From: Aurelia coerulea
Lineage: Eukaryota; Cnidaria; Scyphozoa; Semaeostomeae; Ulmaridae
Length of the DNA stretch: 64,000 nt
Assembly: GCA_039566865.1 (NCBI GenBank)
Contig: CM076956.1
Location: 12,039,511-12,103,510, forward strand
Reading direction: 5' to 3'
Shown: positions 11,001 to 21,554 of the stretch, in pieces
How positions within the stretch are numbered: the first letter of the stretch is position 1
Layout: the number at the start of each line of letters is the position of its first letter
Notes under the pieces: generated by a model
Databases searched by the model: none
Seen by the model: only the letters and a program-made list of their open reading frames with translations
Told to the model about the DNA's origin: nothing
Program-made: the position numbers and the translations under genes

Positions 11001-11789
11001 TATGTCTTGGTAGTCAGAAATCAAGGACATTAATGTGGTTTTTTCTTCTTCGGAAAGTTGGGTACCGCAGTCAAACGAGGGATTATCTTTTACTGGGCCT
11101 TGTGTGATACTTCCCGTTGCGGCAGCGTGTAATGTTCCCACTGGTTTGCGTGCAGTCAAAATCATATCTTCAGCAGAAACATTCAACAGGCTGATCGTGA
11201 AAACACCCGCAGAATTTGGAATCACCCGTGTTCTTGATGCGTAGATACCCGTCATCCCTGCTATTGTTGCGGGGTCAAAATCTCCTTCTAAAAATGCCGT
11301 TTTGGTATCACATTTGACCTGGATAAATTTTTCGGAACGACCAGGAATGGTGGTTTTTTCAGCTACCCGAACGCGTATGGGTGTTTTTATCTCAGCCCCC
11401 CTGATCCAGGCTGGGCCAAGCCTTACACGGTTATTTGCAAAATCAAATGTCACTTGACCAAATTTCTGCAAAAAGTCTCTGCCTAATAATATGCTGACTG
11501 GCGAATGAGAATCGACAATTTGGAACTTCTGTAGAACTGGTTTCGTTAGGCCAAAAATATTCACGTTTAGAGTTACAAAACCGGTTATTTTCATGTTATT
11601 ACCTGAGGCATCTGTAAGTGTTTCACTTGAAGCATTTATCTTTACTGCGAGTTTCAAATTTTCAAGAGTTTTCGAGTCAATAATTGATACAGCTGCTCCT
11701 GAGTCAAGCAAAACGTTGCTAAAAACTCCTTCCAATTTGGCTTTTAAAACGACGGTTGACGCACCAGTGGTATTGTCCTCTAAATTCAA
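8097..11789 (-). CDS. pol: Gypsy pol polyprotein (PR-RT-RNase H-IN)
   Basis: About 1230 residues. In order: aspartic protease (LLDSGA, Asp29); reverse transcriptase (about 300-480, AYMDD at 439-443); RNase H (Asp589, Glu631, Asp656, Asp699); integrase zinc site (His799, His803, Cys833, Cys836); and DDE core (Asp866, Asp925, Glu961). A GPY-like module (GPWTI, about 1107) follows, then an acidic and basic tail without a recognisable chromodomain. All catalytic residues are present. The first codon counted here is TTG, so the frame has no start of its own. It is in the same frame as gag, seven codons after the gag TGA at 11808-11810, so pol is expected only as a Gag-Pol readthrough product. The frame stays open from 11807. 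Confidence 0.95.
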   Translation of the reverse strand: MNLEDNTTGASTVVLKAKLEGVFSNVLLDSGAAVSIIDSKTLENLKLAVKINASSETLTDASGNNMKITGFVTLNVNIFGLTKPVLQKFQIVDSHSPVSILLGRDFLQKFGQVTFDFANNRVRLGPAWIRGAEIKTPIRVRVAEKTTIPGRSEKFIQVKCDTKTAFLEGDFDPATIAGMTGIYASRTRVIPNSAGVFTISLLNVSAEDMILTARKPVGTLHAAATGSITQGPVKDNPSFDCGTQLSEEEKTTLMSLISDYQDIFAQNPKKPQRNKIIEHKIITDDSMPIYQKPRRVPTAWEPEINSQITDMLDNDIIRPSESPWNSPIILVKKKDNTTRFVCDFRKLNDVTKKDTYPLPHIRDVIDKMAGAVYWTTLDAASAYWSMPLKEEDKEKTAFSVPRGKFEFNVTPYGLCNAGASYQRLMDICLSGLPAERTLAYMDDIAIFSRTFDEHLKDIEAVFSRLRNTGITLKQSKCAFAKESVEFLGYELSMAGIKPQKRLTDAIRDFERPTTKKDLKRFLGLAGFYRNFIKDFAEISKPLNKLTSEQVVYQWDPSCERAFISLKNELCSEPTLAFPRCGERFIVEVDASDVAVGGVLSQVQNDNSIHPVAYFSTTLSKCQQKWSTHSKEAFALLTAVRNWHVYLAGTDFVLNSDHNPLVHLRNQRDPRGKFARWLSELEEYSYTVQYLPGKLNVKADALSRTPGATANTDHFDMIFEDKVYAINHTAKDFKEQLEAEQNSDPVVGPAKRLITEGNTIREGRLKRVSSQLRIEDNILTKSGRPILPASMRRFVTLAIHEMAHFGTDKTYALLKDRFYWPNMYKFVHRFIATCSVCQRTKRDTQAPKAPLLPLHIPESPMEFVSIDIAVLPPDDSGFKYMLLIGDVFSKYIEAVPMKDQHATTVCQAFRESWIFKHGSPYFLLSDQGSNVDGNLIHELCEIFNIEKRRSSAYHSQGNGFAERNIGNIREVLRALLLDRDLPQKQWRLLLPEVVFALNTSESSVTKCTPYFIVFGRKPTLPQDLILGSKTPQATDIATASDYATETKVRLAEVYYHVATRLGLNRTQMQRQYNRNINFHNYQKGDKVWLRRKYFKTGETQKLAPRRNGPWTILEKLANGVNFRIQNDSTKKKQVVHHNRLYPAKIMDTPENAQQDDKQQNEGDIVAQEIRDKINDTFIDEDFSSSDESDTNADDREDLGQNRRYPMRNRRQRTIEGSIPWDSINVVEHQIL

Positions 11790-11803
11790 AATGTCGGGGC
11801 CGT

Positions 11804-11810
11804 CTAGTCA
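11804..11810 (-). promoter_or_regulatory. probable stop-codon readthrough site between gag and pol
   Basis: The sense strand reads CAA TGA CTA G. Gag ends at this TGA and pol continues in the same frame. UGA followed by CUAG is a known strong readthrough context in animal mRNAs and some RNA viruses. No alternative frameshift is needed. Confidence 0.8.
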
Positions 11811-12704
11811 TTGGAAATTCGAGCAGTTCTTATCCCAAGCATCATGGCCTCGCGCACCACAGGCCTGGCAAAATCTTGTTGGACATTTTCGGAACAAATG
11901 TTCTGTGCTTTGGCATGTTCTGCATCGCATCTGGCGTGGTTCAGTTTTCCCATTTGAAGAAACTGAGCGGCCACGTCCTGGGGCTCTGAAATCACGGGCC
12001 CTAAAACCGCGGCCGCGGTTTCTGTCAGCAAAATTAACTTCGTTGCGTGGTCCCCCGTCGTCAGGGCTTATTGAAATGCCCTGCAATTTCTCTATCACCT
12101 TGTCAGCGATTGAATCAACAATTGACTTTTCCTCATAGGGATTAGCTGCACCAAAGATTCCTTTGTTGCTCGAAGCATCAGACAACAATGAACGAATTCC
12201 TGCCAATTCTAAGCGCGTTGTTTCGTCTGCAATGGTTCTGATTTCCGCTTTATCAAACTTTTCAAGGGATTTCAAAGCAACTTGCATATCTGGGTGCAAC
12301 CCTTTAACAAAATAGTCTTTAGCAATAGCCTCCAAAGTTTTGTTGTCAAATGAAGGGTAGGCCAATTTGACTAATTCCAGCAATTTATATGCATAATTTT
12401 GCGTAGATTCCCCTACCTTTCTTGGCCTATTCGCCAATTCACTCAGTGCTTCTTCGCGGTTTCGTTTTCCTTTCTCAAATTCCTTTTTGAGTTCAGCTTT
12501 TAATTTTTCTGGATCCTTTCTATCATCTGCTGAAAGTCGTAGGTAAACATCGAACGCTGGCCCTTCTAGTTTACTTGCCAACGCTTGAGCCAGCTTTTCT
12601 CCTGTGTATCCTTTCAGTGCGGCATGTATTTCTACCTTGGTTAAAAAGGCTTGAACATCGCCGTTTCCTGTGAAACACAAAATACTGCTTTTCGACGCAT
12701 CCAT
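11808..12704 (-). CDS. gag: Gypsy gag polyprotein
   Basis: The likely start is the ATG at 12704 (MDASKSSILCFTGNG), 19 bases past the LTR. The open frame continues upstream through the LTR to 13007, but that part is LTR and flank. About 298 residues follow: a retrotransposon-gag-like capsid region (FLTKVEIHAALKGY... RPRKVGESTQNYAYKLLELV), a Gly/Arg-rich linker, and two zinc knuckles near the end (CRTCQSTEHLFRKC and CQACGARGHDAWDKNC). It would assemble particles and package RNA. It ends in TGA, in frame with pol. Confidence 0.92.
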   Translation of the reverse strand: MDASKSSILCFTGNGDVQAFLTKVEIHAALKGYTGEKLAQALASKLEGPAFDVYLRLSADDRKDPEKLKAELKKEFEKGKRNREEALSELANRPRKVGESTQNYAYKLLELVKLAYPSFDNKTLEAIAKDYFVKGLHPDMQVALKSLEKFDKAEIRTIADETTRLELAGIRSLLSDASSNKGIFGAANPYEEKSIVDSIADKVIEKLQGISISPDDGGPRNEVNFADRNRGRGFRARDFRAPGRGRSVSSNGKTEPRQMRCRTCQSTEHLFRKCPTRFCQACGARGHDAWDKNCSNFQ

Positions 12705-12708
12705 GTTA

Positions 12709-12721
12709 ATTCGGTTACAGT
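12709..12721 (-). promoter_or_regulatory. candidate self-priming primer-binding site
   Basis: Two bases inside the 5' LTR the sense strand reads ACTGTAACCGAAT. The sense-strand LTR contains the exact 13-nt complement, ATTCGGTTACAGT (12783-12795). The site does not begin TGG as a tRNA-CCA primer site would. Tf1/sushi-type elements prime in this way, with the 5' end of their own RNA. That use here is inferred. Confidence 0.6.
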
Positions 12722-12723
12722 AA

Positions 12724-12875
12724 TGTTGCCTAAAGATTGCTGCAAAGAGAGACTTCTTATTTGGCGACTTTACTATTAGAGAACTGTAACCGAATAAATG
12801 AATAACAGAACACGAGTAAATAAGAATACTTAAGGACGGACTATTTACATAGGCAGGGGGTATACTAGTCCAACA
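12724..12875 (-). repeat. 5' LTR of the Gypsy element
   Basis: 152 bp, apparently identical to 7932-8083. It carries the 13-nt complement of the adjacent primer site. Confidence 0.92.
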
Positions 12876-12884
12876 GCAATTTTT

Positions 12885-13010
12885 GCTTGTGATACCCTGT
12901 CGCATAATTTTTTTACCTATTATAATACCCTGTCGCATAAATTTCGTTAGAAAAGGACACCCTGTCGCATAATTTTTACCGCAAAAGGACACCCTGTTGA
13001 GCGGCACATC
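12885..13010. repeat. short ~35-bp tandem repeat
   Basis: ACCCTGTCGCATAATTTTT and close variants recur at about 12893, 12930 and 12970, with a fourth shortened ACACCCTGT. The array abuts the Gypsy LTR. Confidence 0.6.
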
Positions 13011-14400
13011 CCGTCAGGTCAAGTATGGGAGTGCCCCCCCCCGGGATCCGGGCTGACTAAAAACCATTAACACACACAAAACCGTCATCAGCAACCATAA
13101 GCTGAAAAAAAATTTGGCTTATCCTGACCAGGTTCATGACAGTCGCATGAAATATGGCTTTTCTTTCTGTAGGCTAGCAACTATGAAACACAATCTCTAT
13201 AGTTGTGTTTATCTGGTCTATATCTTTCCAGTTCGGCCAACACCATTAATCTGAACCACAGAGCTTTTAATTGGAAAATACTAGACTATTTGCATTTGGG
13301 CTGAAATTATCATTATTATTTTCAGGGCTGATGTACGTAGTTTGGCAAACGTCTTTTGAGATAACACTTGTATGCAGTCTGAAAATCGTAGTTTCCTTTC
13401 TTTTTGTCCGTGTACCATCAATTGAATACTTCTTGCCGATCCTCCTAAAGGATTAAAGCAGCCGAGATCTTTATGAGAATAACATGATTTTCACAAAAGC
13501 AATGGATTTTGCCAAAGGTAGCAGGCCCGTCGGAAGCCCGGGGGGGGGGGTAATTAGTATATTTTGCTGACAGGATGTGCACTCCTTTCCGGGTATCGTT
13601 TTCGCCTCTTTTTTCTAACGCCGGGTATCAAAAGAAGGTAATTTTTCTAACAGTGAATGTTAACAACTTTGAATTTACAATCCCAACCCCCTGTGCTTTA
13701 AAAGCAAACGCAAACTGATGTCACTTCTTCAAAATGTTGTGACAAATGAACGACAGATGCTGATTATTTTTGATGCATGCCACAGCTGATTGTTAAAAGA
13801 AGTAATGTTGAAACTAAATCCCACGATACCACCAGCACCATATTGCGAAATTGACTCTTCGTGACGTCTCTAAGAATTGACGTCACGGTCTCAATTTCCG
13901 CAGCACATACCTACAGCACGTCAAGGAAGTTTCTTGTTTGTTTGTTTGTTTATATTTTTCCAGTCACAGATAAACCCCTCAATTTCCATTTTTGCTTTGA
14001 ATGAAGTCTTTGTATAATGTAGAATGGTGGCGGCTTGCCAAAGCGTTTGCCTGATCTTTTCAATTTCAACTTCCTTGTCCAGGTTTCGAGGAAAAAGGAA
14101 GGAAGAAATAATCTTCTTAGCTTGCTTGCCACAGGATTACAGTTACAGGAACTGTCAAAGGGACATATTAAATCCATAAAATCTAAAATGCTAAAATGAT
14201 TTAATTTAAAGGAAAATCCCTAAAAAATTCCAAAAATCCTATTGTATTAAAAAACACGTACAGTGTTTTTTTCGAAAGAGCGATATACCGCTCGCTGCTG
14301 GGAACGGCAAACAAATAATCGTCACTGTATGTTTCCCAATGTTTTCAATTACATTGGTCACCAAGTCTTGCCGCAGCCCCCTTCACTCCCCCTCCCCCTT
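13011..14400. other. no gene seen; G/C homopolymer runs
   Basis: AT-rich non-coding sequence. Runs of C at 13036-13045 and of G at 13540-13550 sit next to AGGCCCGTCGGAAGCCC-like sequence and may be degraded hAT-type ends, but no paired end or target duplication was found. Confidence 0.35.
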
Positions 14401-14405
14401 CGACT

Positions 14406-14528
14406 TGCCCCGAGTCTATCTCTTCAGTCGGTACGGAGTCAAGCCTTGGAATGGCGGGTCCAGGAACTACCGAAAAGGGAACAGTAAGACGGACTGAAGA
14501 AATCTGAAGAAATAGACTTGGGGCATTG
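14406..14528. repeat. imperfect inverted repeat
   Basis: TGCCCCGAGTCTATCTCTTC at the left is mirrored by GAAGAAATAGACTTGGGGCA at the right, enclosing about 85 bp. Short relatives of the right arm (gacgaaatagacttg) occur near 45860 and 61370. Confidence 0.5.
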
Positions 14529-17500
14529 GTAATTTACGAGAGGCCATTGCTCATCCCATCATTTTACTAATCGATTGACTGAATCTGAATTGGCCCCCAA
14601 AATTCCTCCTTTATATTGCAGTTTGTTATCATAACAGTACTGGAATTTCAATTAGTTGTAACGGGTGCTGTGTTGTTTTGCAAACGTCTGTGCCATCTCT
14701 GTACAACCGAGAGTCCGTTTTGCATTTTTGGACTGTCTGCAAAAGGCTAGATTCTAGAATAGCCCCAAATTGCATATTATACGGAATGCATAATATAATA
14801 TGTTGTCTGCTTGGACTGTTTATTAAAAATACTGCAAGTGTGCAATTACAAATCACGGGATGGAAAGCCAGGCATAGAATTGTAGCTAAAATAGAGCTGC
14901 GATACTATGCAATGGAACTGACAGTATCATATCATCTCAGATAACGTGAAAAAGGATTTCCGACGATGATGAAGCTCGACGAATAATAACGTTAGCAAAC
15001 TGTGTAAACTCACATACAATCACAATAGACTTACTTCCTCGGCTGCAATCATTTCCAGGATTTGCAAATACATCAACACGAGAATTGCAACAGTCACTTC
15101 CCTTTGCATTGAATTGGGCCTAGTGCAACATGGACTGGCTCCAATAACATGATCACATGCCGACATGTGCGTCGTCTTTCTCGTCTTTCGCCGTTTGTTC
15201 TCCAAGCCCCCCTGCTGACAGAACCTCAACTGTCGACAAATGAATTATCTCCACACATAATATCGCCATGAAACCGAAAGCTTGATAAAGTTTATTAAAA
15301 CGCACAGCATTCGCCAAACATCAAACCTTAGTCAGATTACTGTTTGGTGCGGAAACAATTCATACTTCTGGAATTTACATATCTTTGTCTGAGCAAATCG
15401 TAAAGGGAGAATCCGCTAAATTGATTACATCAATTACCCACTCGTAGTCAGGATGTGTGAATGATCATAATGGCCTATTATGATAATAATTGTATTATTA
15501 ATGATAGTTTATTGTCAATTTTTAACAATTAAAACCCTTCAATTCAAGTTCTGCAATTATATCAGAACTTCCATGCATTCTTCCAAGGTTTGGGGATATC
15601 CTTAGTGGTTTATTTTGACCTATGATATGATATTTCCATCCTAACCACACAGCCACTTTCTCCCAAAGGGACACACCAGTGAAACCATAGAAATGAATTA
15701 TAACGTGATTATTGATTTTTGTGGAATATGATCCAATTTAAACCTCCATTCCAGAAAGTTTTGGCCGTTGGTTGAGCAAGAATTATTTTCTGATTCCAAA
15801 AAATCAATACACCTTAGAAGTAGATGGCCAACATAGTCCAAAGAAAAAGTATGTGGCCTAGAAACCAAAGTAACGCTATTGAGAAGCAATACGCGTATTG
15901 TTTTACAAGAAGCTTTTTATGAATATTTCTGAAAATTGCAACGAAATTTTGTATGATTCATGATTTTTCTGGAAGTTTCTTAATTTGATTTTTACTTTCG
16001 TGTTAATTCTTATTTTAATATCAAGAAAGTAAGAATTTGAGCTACCACTGAAACTTTCTTAATATGGGTCAGATATTAAGTACTCAGAGCTTCTTACAAA
16101 TTTAGAAGTCTCTTATGCTTATTTTGTCCCCTCGTGAAAAAAAAGAAAAGTTTTTTAAGGTCTTTCCAATGTTTAGAGATCAATATCTTACCAGTAATAT
16201 GATGCAGGAACAAATGAAAATATAGAAAAATTATGCTAAGGACTTCCTTGGCTAAAACAAATAGTTGCTCAAACCCTTTATATAATGTTTCCCTGCCTCG
16301 AACCAATTTCTTAGCCTCACAGCCCACAATATAAAAGGGGCTGCGTATCCAGGCTAGAAATGTCCATATTTTTAGCGATCTGAGAGCTGAATTTCCTGAA
16401 AACAGTTCCTTATAAAAAATTGTATCTGCTACAAACATGGTACTTGAGTTTCTTATCAACAAGTTTCTTATGAAAAAATTGTATGAGTATGGCTGCAGCA
16501 TCGAGCATTTTAGCGTTACCCTCAGCACAATGTGCAAAATTACAATGCAATTTTCACAGTTTGCTTTTTCACGAAGAATCATTGGTTTGACGACACAGCA
16601 GTTTTGTGAACCAAGAAAATATTTGTTTTGCAAATGAAATGAAAGAAAGCCATTTCTGTTATATTACAAGACAGTGCGACGTTCTCATAACTAGTAGCAA
16701 TTTCAATAACAATTTATTTTATTTGGTTTTGAAAACATTGAGAATGTTTGCGAATCAAATAATCGCAAAACAAGGAATTCATGACGAATACATTTCAGGC
16801 GGGAAATTCAGCGAAGATTCGGAAAGACGACCGGGAATGCACTGGTATATCTGGGATAAGTAAGATAGGGGTACGGTACTCGTGTTCGTGTTACTTTTTT
16901 GAGTCCAAAATTTGGGCAAGGCTTGTCTTTTTGGGCCAATGATTTGTAGAGTTATTTTTAGGTTCCTGAAATTCTCAATAACTTTTTTGCGAGCTTCGAA
17001 ACATGAAAAATTCTCTTGAATAGATAAAGATTGTCTCATTTATAAAGTAAGTAGTTTTTAAATTATCTTTTTCCGGTACAGGAGTTGAGTTTCCTAAATT
17101 TGTTGGCGACCTGACAGCTGAGTTTCTGATAAGCAGCTTCTTATAAACTAATGCCTGTGATATTTCAAGGGCAGCCAATGCATTACTCACTTAGCTTCCA
17201 AAAATATTGGCAAAACAACCTGGATAATTTCAGTTTATTTCCCTCGTCCTAGCCTGCTCTCCAGTTGGCCTAAACCCTCCTACAGCTTGACATTTACATT
17301 GCCTTTCGCGCCTTTTGACATCGATCAGCTCCTACGCAGTGTCACTCCTTGCGGAGGTAAGAAACGCTCACTAAAAGTCGAGAGCCAGCAAAAACGACGG
17401 AAAGAATAAGGGATGTTCTTGTAAAACAATAGAAAGTTTTTCCTGTTTCTGATTTTGATTATTTATTCATGAATAATTACTCTCCTATGCAAAAGTTCCT

Positions 17501-18600
17501 CTGTCATTTTGCATTGCAAGGATTATGAAATTACGAATTGTCTGAAATAGTTGATTCAACGATTTGTAAAAAGTCTGTTAGCTGAAGAGATTTGATACGT
17601 TGAATTTGCTTGCCATGCACAGAATAAGAGGTTGAATGTCGCTTTATTTGCTCACATACTTATCTCAAGTCAATATTAATCTTTGTTACGTGAAACACAA
17701 GCCTTAGCCAATTCGAGCCTTTGCCAGCCTCAAACCCAGGGTAATAATAGGCGGCCAGCTCTTAGCATTCATTCAGACCAGTCACACGTGTGCTGAAGGG
17801 AGGCTGAAAACACTGATTGCTCTGGAATCGAGGTTGTCCTAATGCATGAGAAAACAGAACTTTTAGCAAAATAAATATATCACTCGAGGAAGAGATTTCT
17901 CTAACACAGGCAAGAAATGGGGACTACAGAGGAGGCTCTATTTAGCAACCCTCTTTATCAAGCCTCCTCTCTAATAAGTTCCCTTTCTGTTAAATCACCA
18001 TTCATGTCAAATACCAAAGGCTGGCAAAGTCCTTTAAAAATTTACCTGAACAAGTTTGCATCTTAATTTTCATATGGTATAAAACTGTGTTGAATTTGTG
18101 TATTTGACTCGTCAAATTGTATGTTGATTCAGCAAAATATGGGATAAAAGAACTAAAAAGCTATCATTTACATCCTATTTTTTAATCGACTTTGTGAATA
18201 AGCCCCTTTTCTGATAAGCCCCCTTCCCCTTCCCTTTGCAGCCCCTCTCTGGAGTCTTCGAGATTCAGAAGCTCCGAGGGGCTTGATAAAGATTTTACGC
18301 TATTGTTGCTCTTTGATTCATTGTGCCACTATACCATTGTGACATCTGGCCTATTTGTCTGGAAAACCCACACATGGGCCTATGTTGCCTCTTTGATGCT
18401 CTGATGGGTAGCTCTGAGTACACAGAGCAGGGTACCTCTTAGAGTGCCATACCACAGCAATAAAAACACCTAAAGCAACTCGTGGGTTGGTAATAATTAG
18501 GTTCTTGGTTGAAAGAGTTTTAAATTCAGACAATCCAGCACTTGAAAACATGTAGCTGGAAATGCTCTTTTTAATCGTCCAGTGCTAATTTCTAACTTAC
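14529..18600. other. long stretch without recognised gene
   Basis: Only short frames without family resemblance. The phrase TTTCTTAT/ATAAGAAA is frequent (for example 16395, 16450 and 17110), suggesting decayed copies of the ATAAGAA elements seen at 18609 and 62751. No RNA gene was recognised. Confidence 0.4.
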
Positions 18601-18608
18601 TCTGATTA

Positions 18609-19020
18609 CACGTTTTTTTTTTATAAGAATCTGGTTTATAAGAAACTAGTACTAAGATGACCAAAAATTTAAGAAACTCTAGTACTACGCTCAAGAACAG
18701 TTAAGAAACTCTAAAACTTTATTTCTGTATGTCTATGTCTCTCTAACAAAGGTACATTCGTCTTTTCTTGACTTTTAACTGCAAAATTGGTAAATTCTTG
18801 CCTTGATGTGCATGGCTTCTTCTTGATGACAATGTCAATGCAAAATGGAAGCCCTTTCTCGAGAAGAAGGCTCAACTTCGAACAATACCGCAATTTTAGG
18901 CCCAAAAAATAAGAAACTAATTAAGAAACATTTACAACTAAAACACCGAAATTTTCATACGAAATTAAGAAACTTTTAGTACTAAGTGCTGATCCAAGTT
19001 TCTTATAAAAAAAAAACGTG
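18609..19020. mobile_element. TA-flanked MITE with CACGTTTTTTTTTATAAGAA ends
   Basis: The left end CACGTTTTTTTT...ATAAGAA is mirrored by TTCTTATAAAA...ACGTG, with TA at 18607-18608 and 19021-19022. A second copy begins at 63704 and runs off the window. It holds no transposase. Confidence 0.75.
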
Positions 19021-19129
19021 TAAGACTGATAATTCAAAATTTACAATTGAAAAGGGAATATAGAACCATAAGGTGCATGACCCCATAAAAAAGATGAGAT
19101 CTCATGGGTCTACCGGACGAGGCAGGAAA

Positions 19130-19310
19130 TTGCTGGGGAGATGAGATACGGTTTGTCCGAGGAAACTTATGTGTCCCCCCGTGCAGTAAGTTAATGCTCG
19201 TGCGCAGTAGCGTTTTGGGTTGGAACTCTGACGGGCGCACGAGCATTAAATTACTGCACGGGGGGACACATAAGTTTCCTCGGACAAACCGTATCTCATC
19301 TCCCCAACAA
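19130..19310. mobile_element. palindromic element with TTGTTGGGGAG ends
   Basis: A hairpin with arms of about 75 bp. GATGAGATACGGTTTGTCCG near the left is exactly mirrored near the right. A related copy lies at 61110-61300, and an isolated TCTCCCCAACAA end is near 25300. Confidence 0.75.
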
Positions 19311-19609
19311 GAAACGTATCACTATTTGAAAAAATTGAAATATAGAAACAACACCGATTTCAAAAATCATAACGCTATTGCCCAACTTAGAGTTTAACTT
19401 AATTTTGAAAATTTAGTCATAAATTACTATCCATGAACTTAATCTCATATGAAAAATTCCTGAAAATCAGCTTTCGTGGGCTTTGCCTAAAACTATAAGT
19501 AATTGGCTCAATTTGATCCATATTACAGCAATTAAAATGGTAAATTGATGCTTTCTTAGGTCAGACATTACTTTCTAATAGTACGAAAGCCGCTCAAATG
19601 TTGCTTGCG

Positions 19610-19796
19610 TTCAGACTCTACAGTCAGTCGGTGCAGAGGAAGGAAAAGGAGAAGGAAGCTCCCTGAAGAGTCTGCGCAACGCCGACCAATGTTGTGTTTG
19701 AGATTGAGCGTGCTGCTTGCAACCACGCGTGTAAAACTTACGTGAAAAGCTTCCTTCTCCTTTCCCTTCTCCGCACTGACTGTCGAGTCTACACGC
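19610..19796. repeat. inverted repeat, arms ~45 bp
   Basis: GACTCTACAGTCAGTCGGTG and the purine-rich AGGAGAAGGAAGC that follows are mirrored by GCTTCCTTCTCCT...CACTGACTGTCGAGTC. It is probably a small foldback element; no clear target duplication was found. Confidence 0.55.
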
Positions 19797-20190
19797 ATGC
19801 TACTCAAATTTCATTATGCGTTCTCCCGTCAATGTTTGGCATCAGAAAGTAAATATCTAGATGACAGTGAAGAGGCAATGATTTGCTGTTTTGGAACAAA
19901 TTAAGAAATAGGACTATTGGCTGACTCTTAATTTCAGAAGGAAATGATACACCAAAATTATGAAAAAACCTTGGAAGTTAAGTTCAAGCCTCAGTGATAT
20001 GTTGGAATTGAAATTACGCAAATTAGTTGCATAGCTTTCTCTGTATGAATTTTCAAAGAGTAGAAACATTTTTCTGACTTACCCAGTACCCTTTCTGAAA
20101 GTGCACTTCACTTTTAGCCCTTCTGGTGCAACATAGCATATCTCATATCAAAATCAGAATTACCTGTAATTATCCGGTAGAACTTTTTCA
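19797..20190. other. no gene seen
   Basis: AT-rich sequence with no coding or structural signal recognised. Confidence 0.35.
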
Positions 20191-20351
20191 TTTTTTTTTC
20201 ATTTAATATCATTTATACACAAATTAACCCTTCAGCAAATTAAAATATATAACATCTATTTACAATGATAAAACCTTATGAATAAAAACCTAAAGCCCTT
20301 TAAAACTTAATCCTTGCTGTTCTTCCAGGGAGTTGTGTTTGGCTTGAGAGT

Positions 20352-21074
20352 CTAGCTCTTTAGATGCGTTTTAAGTTGTTTTTTAAAACGATCAAGTGTC
20401 GGTAACTCGCGAATTTCGGCAGGTGTATCATTCCATGACTTGAGAGCTGCGTAATGAAAGCCCTTTTTTGCAAATTCAGTTCTATATCTAGGGATCTGGA
20501 TATCCTTACAGTGCCTCGTATTGTAGGTCGAGTGAAAAGATCTTGGCTTGTATTTATCCCAGAGGTTTTCAGGGCATAGTCTGTTCATAGTCTTGTAAGT
20601 CATGACATTCCTATCGTAACGGAAAAGATTTTCTACGTTTAACCAGGATGCCGACCAGCCATCTTTTATTCTTGCGCTTGCAATTATCGAATACGCCCGG
20701 TCTTGAAGGCGTTGGAGAGCAGCAGCTACTTTTGTTTTTGAAAGACTACCCCAGATAACATCGGCATAACGCAGGTGACTCTCGACTAACGCATAATATA
20801 CATTACACAATTGGGATTGTGGAACGACATTTTCCAATTTTTTCAAAGCTGCAAGACCTCCACTCAGTTTGCCTTTGGTGCGCTTAAACTGTTCATCCCA
20901 ACTTAGTTTTTCATCAACTATCACTCCGAGGGATTTCGTCTTTTCAACTCTTTTGATATCAGAGTTATTAAGTTTAAGCACTTCTGGCAGGTCTACATTT
21001 TTGGTTTTAAGTGGATGCCCTATTACCATGAATTCAGTTTTTTTGGGATTTGGGCTAAAAATAGAAGACTGCAA
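20352..21074 (-). pseudogene. 5'-truncated CR1/L2-like LINE, polymerase C-terminal part
   Basis: 240 codons open from a TTG. They begin in the PNPKKTEFMVIGHPL region that follows the catalytic FADD box, then give LGVIVDEKLSWDEQ, ALVESHLRYADVIWG and the terminal SWNDTPAEIRELPTLDRFKK. The catalytic RT motifs and endonuclease are missing, so this is a dead 3' fragment. About 150 bp of 3' UTR follow, ending in an AAATGAAAAAAAAATGAAAAAG-like tail near 20190-20215, which marks the insertion's 3' end. Confidence 0.8.
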
Positions 21075-21199
21075 CCCTCTTTCAAGGCATCCCCCTAGAC
21101 CCCAAGCAAGAAGAATGCTTTATAAATCGATCTACACAAAGTCGAAAGTATCTCAGATCAATGACACTGGGAATCAGAATCAGAAACCCTGACCTGACA

Positions 21200-21550
21200 G
21201 CATATGCGTAGTGTGTTGGGCGGTGGGGACTCTGGAGGGGGATCAGTGGTGGTAGCAACTGCTGTCGCTGTTGTTCTCTCATCCGGGGTTTCTGTTGTTC
21301 GGCATCATGCGCCTATGCTGGCCTGACATCCAATGTGAAACAGATCCCAGTATTGATCAATAATTAATCGTATTTGTAGCTTTTGTAGTTGCTAACTTAA
21401 TTTTAATCTATTTGCATGTCTTTACGTTAATGGCCACGGGGATTAGCCATTGTCTTTTACTACCAGTAGTATCGTCCCTTGTAGTGTTGTATGGTTGTAT
21501 AGTAATTAGAAAGTATGGGAAGATGTAGATGTCAGTGTAAAATATATATA
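21200..21550 (+). repeat. LINE 3'-UTR-like interspersed repeat
   Basis: Phrases here recur in the same order at 31040-31445: GACATCCAATGTGAAAC, TTAATGGCCACGGGGATTAG and GTATCGTCCCTTGTAGTGTTG. This looks like the shared untranslated tail of a retroposon family. No coding part is attached. Confidence 0.55.
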
Positions 21551-21554
21551 ATAG

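Larger units (their letters stand above)
7932..12875 (-). mobile_element. complete Ty3/Gypsy LTR retrotransposon
   Basis: A 4944-bp element transcribed on the minus strand: 5' LTR (12724-12875), primer site, gag, pol, polypurine tract, 3' LTR (7932-8083). The two 152-bp LTRs look identical by eye, and both open frames are free of internal breaks, which suggests recent insertion. The integrase follows RT and RNase H, the Gypsy order, and no envelope frame is present. I could not find a clean target duplication: the flanks read aatttc and gcaattt. Confidence 0.93.

Noticed and set aside
12705..13007. N-terminal extension of gag (start at 13007)
   Set aside because: That extension crosses the 5' LTR and outside flank. 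The ATG at 12704 lies correctly after the primer site.
12885..13010. Target duplication or third LTR of the Gypsy element
   Set aside because: The ACCCTGTCGCATAA repeats do not match the LTR or the left flank.
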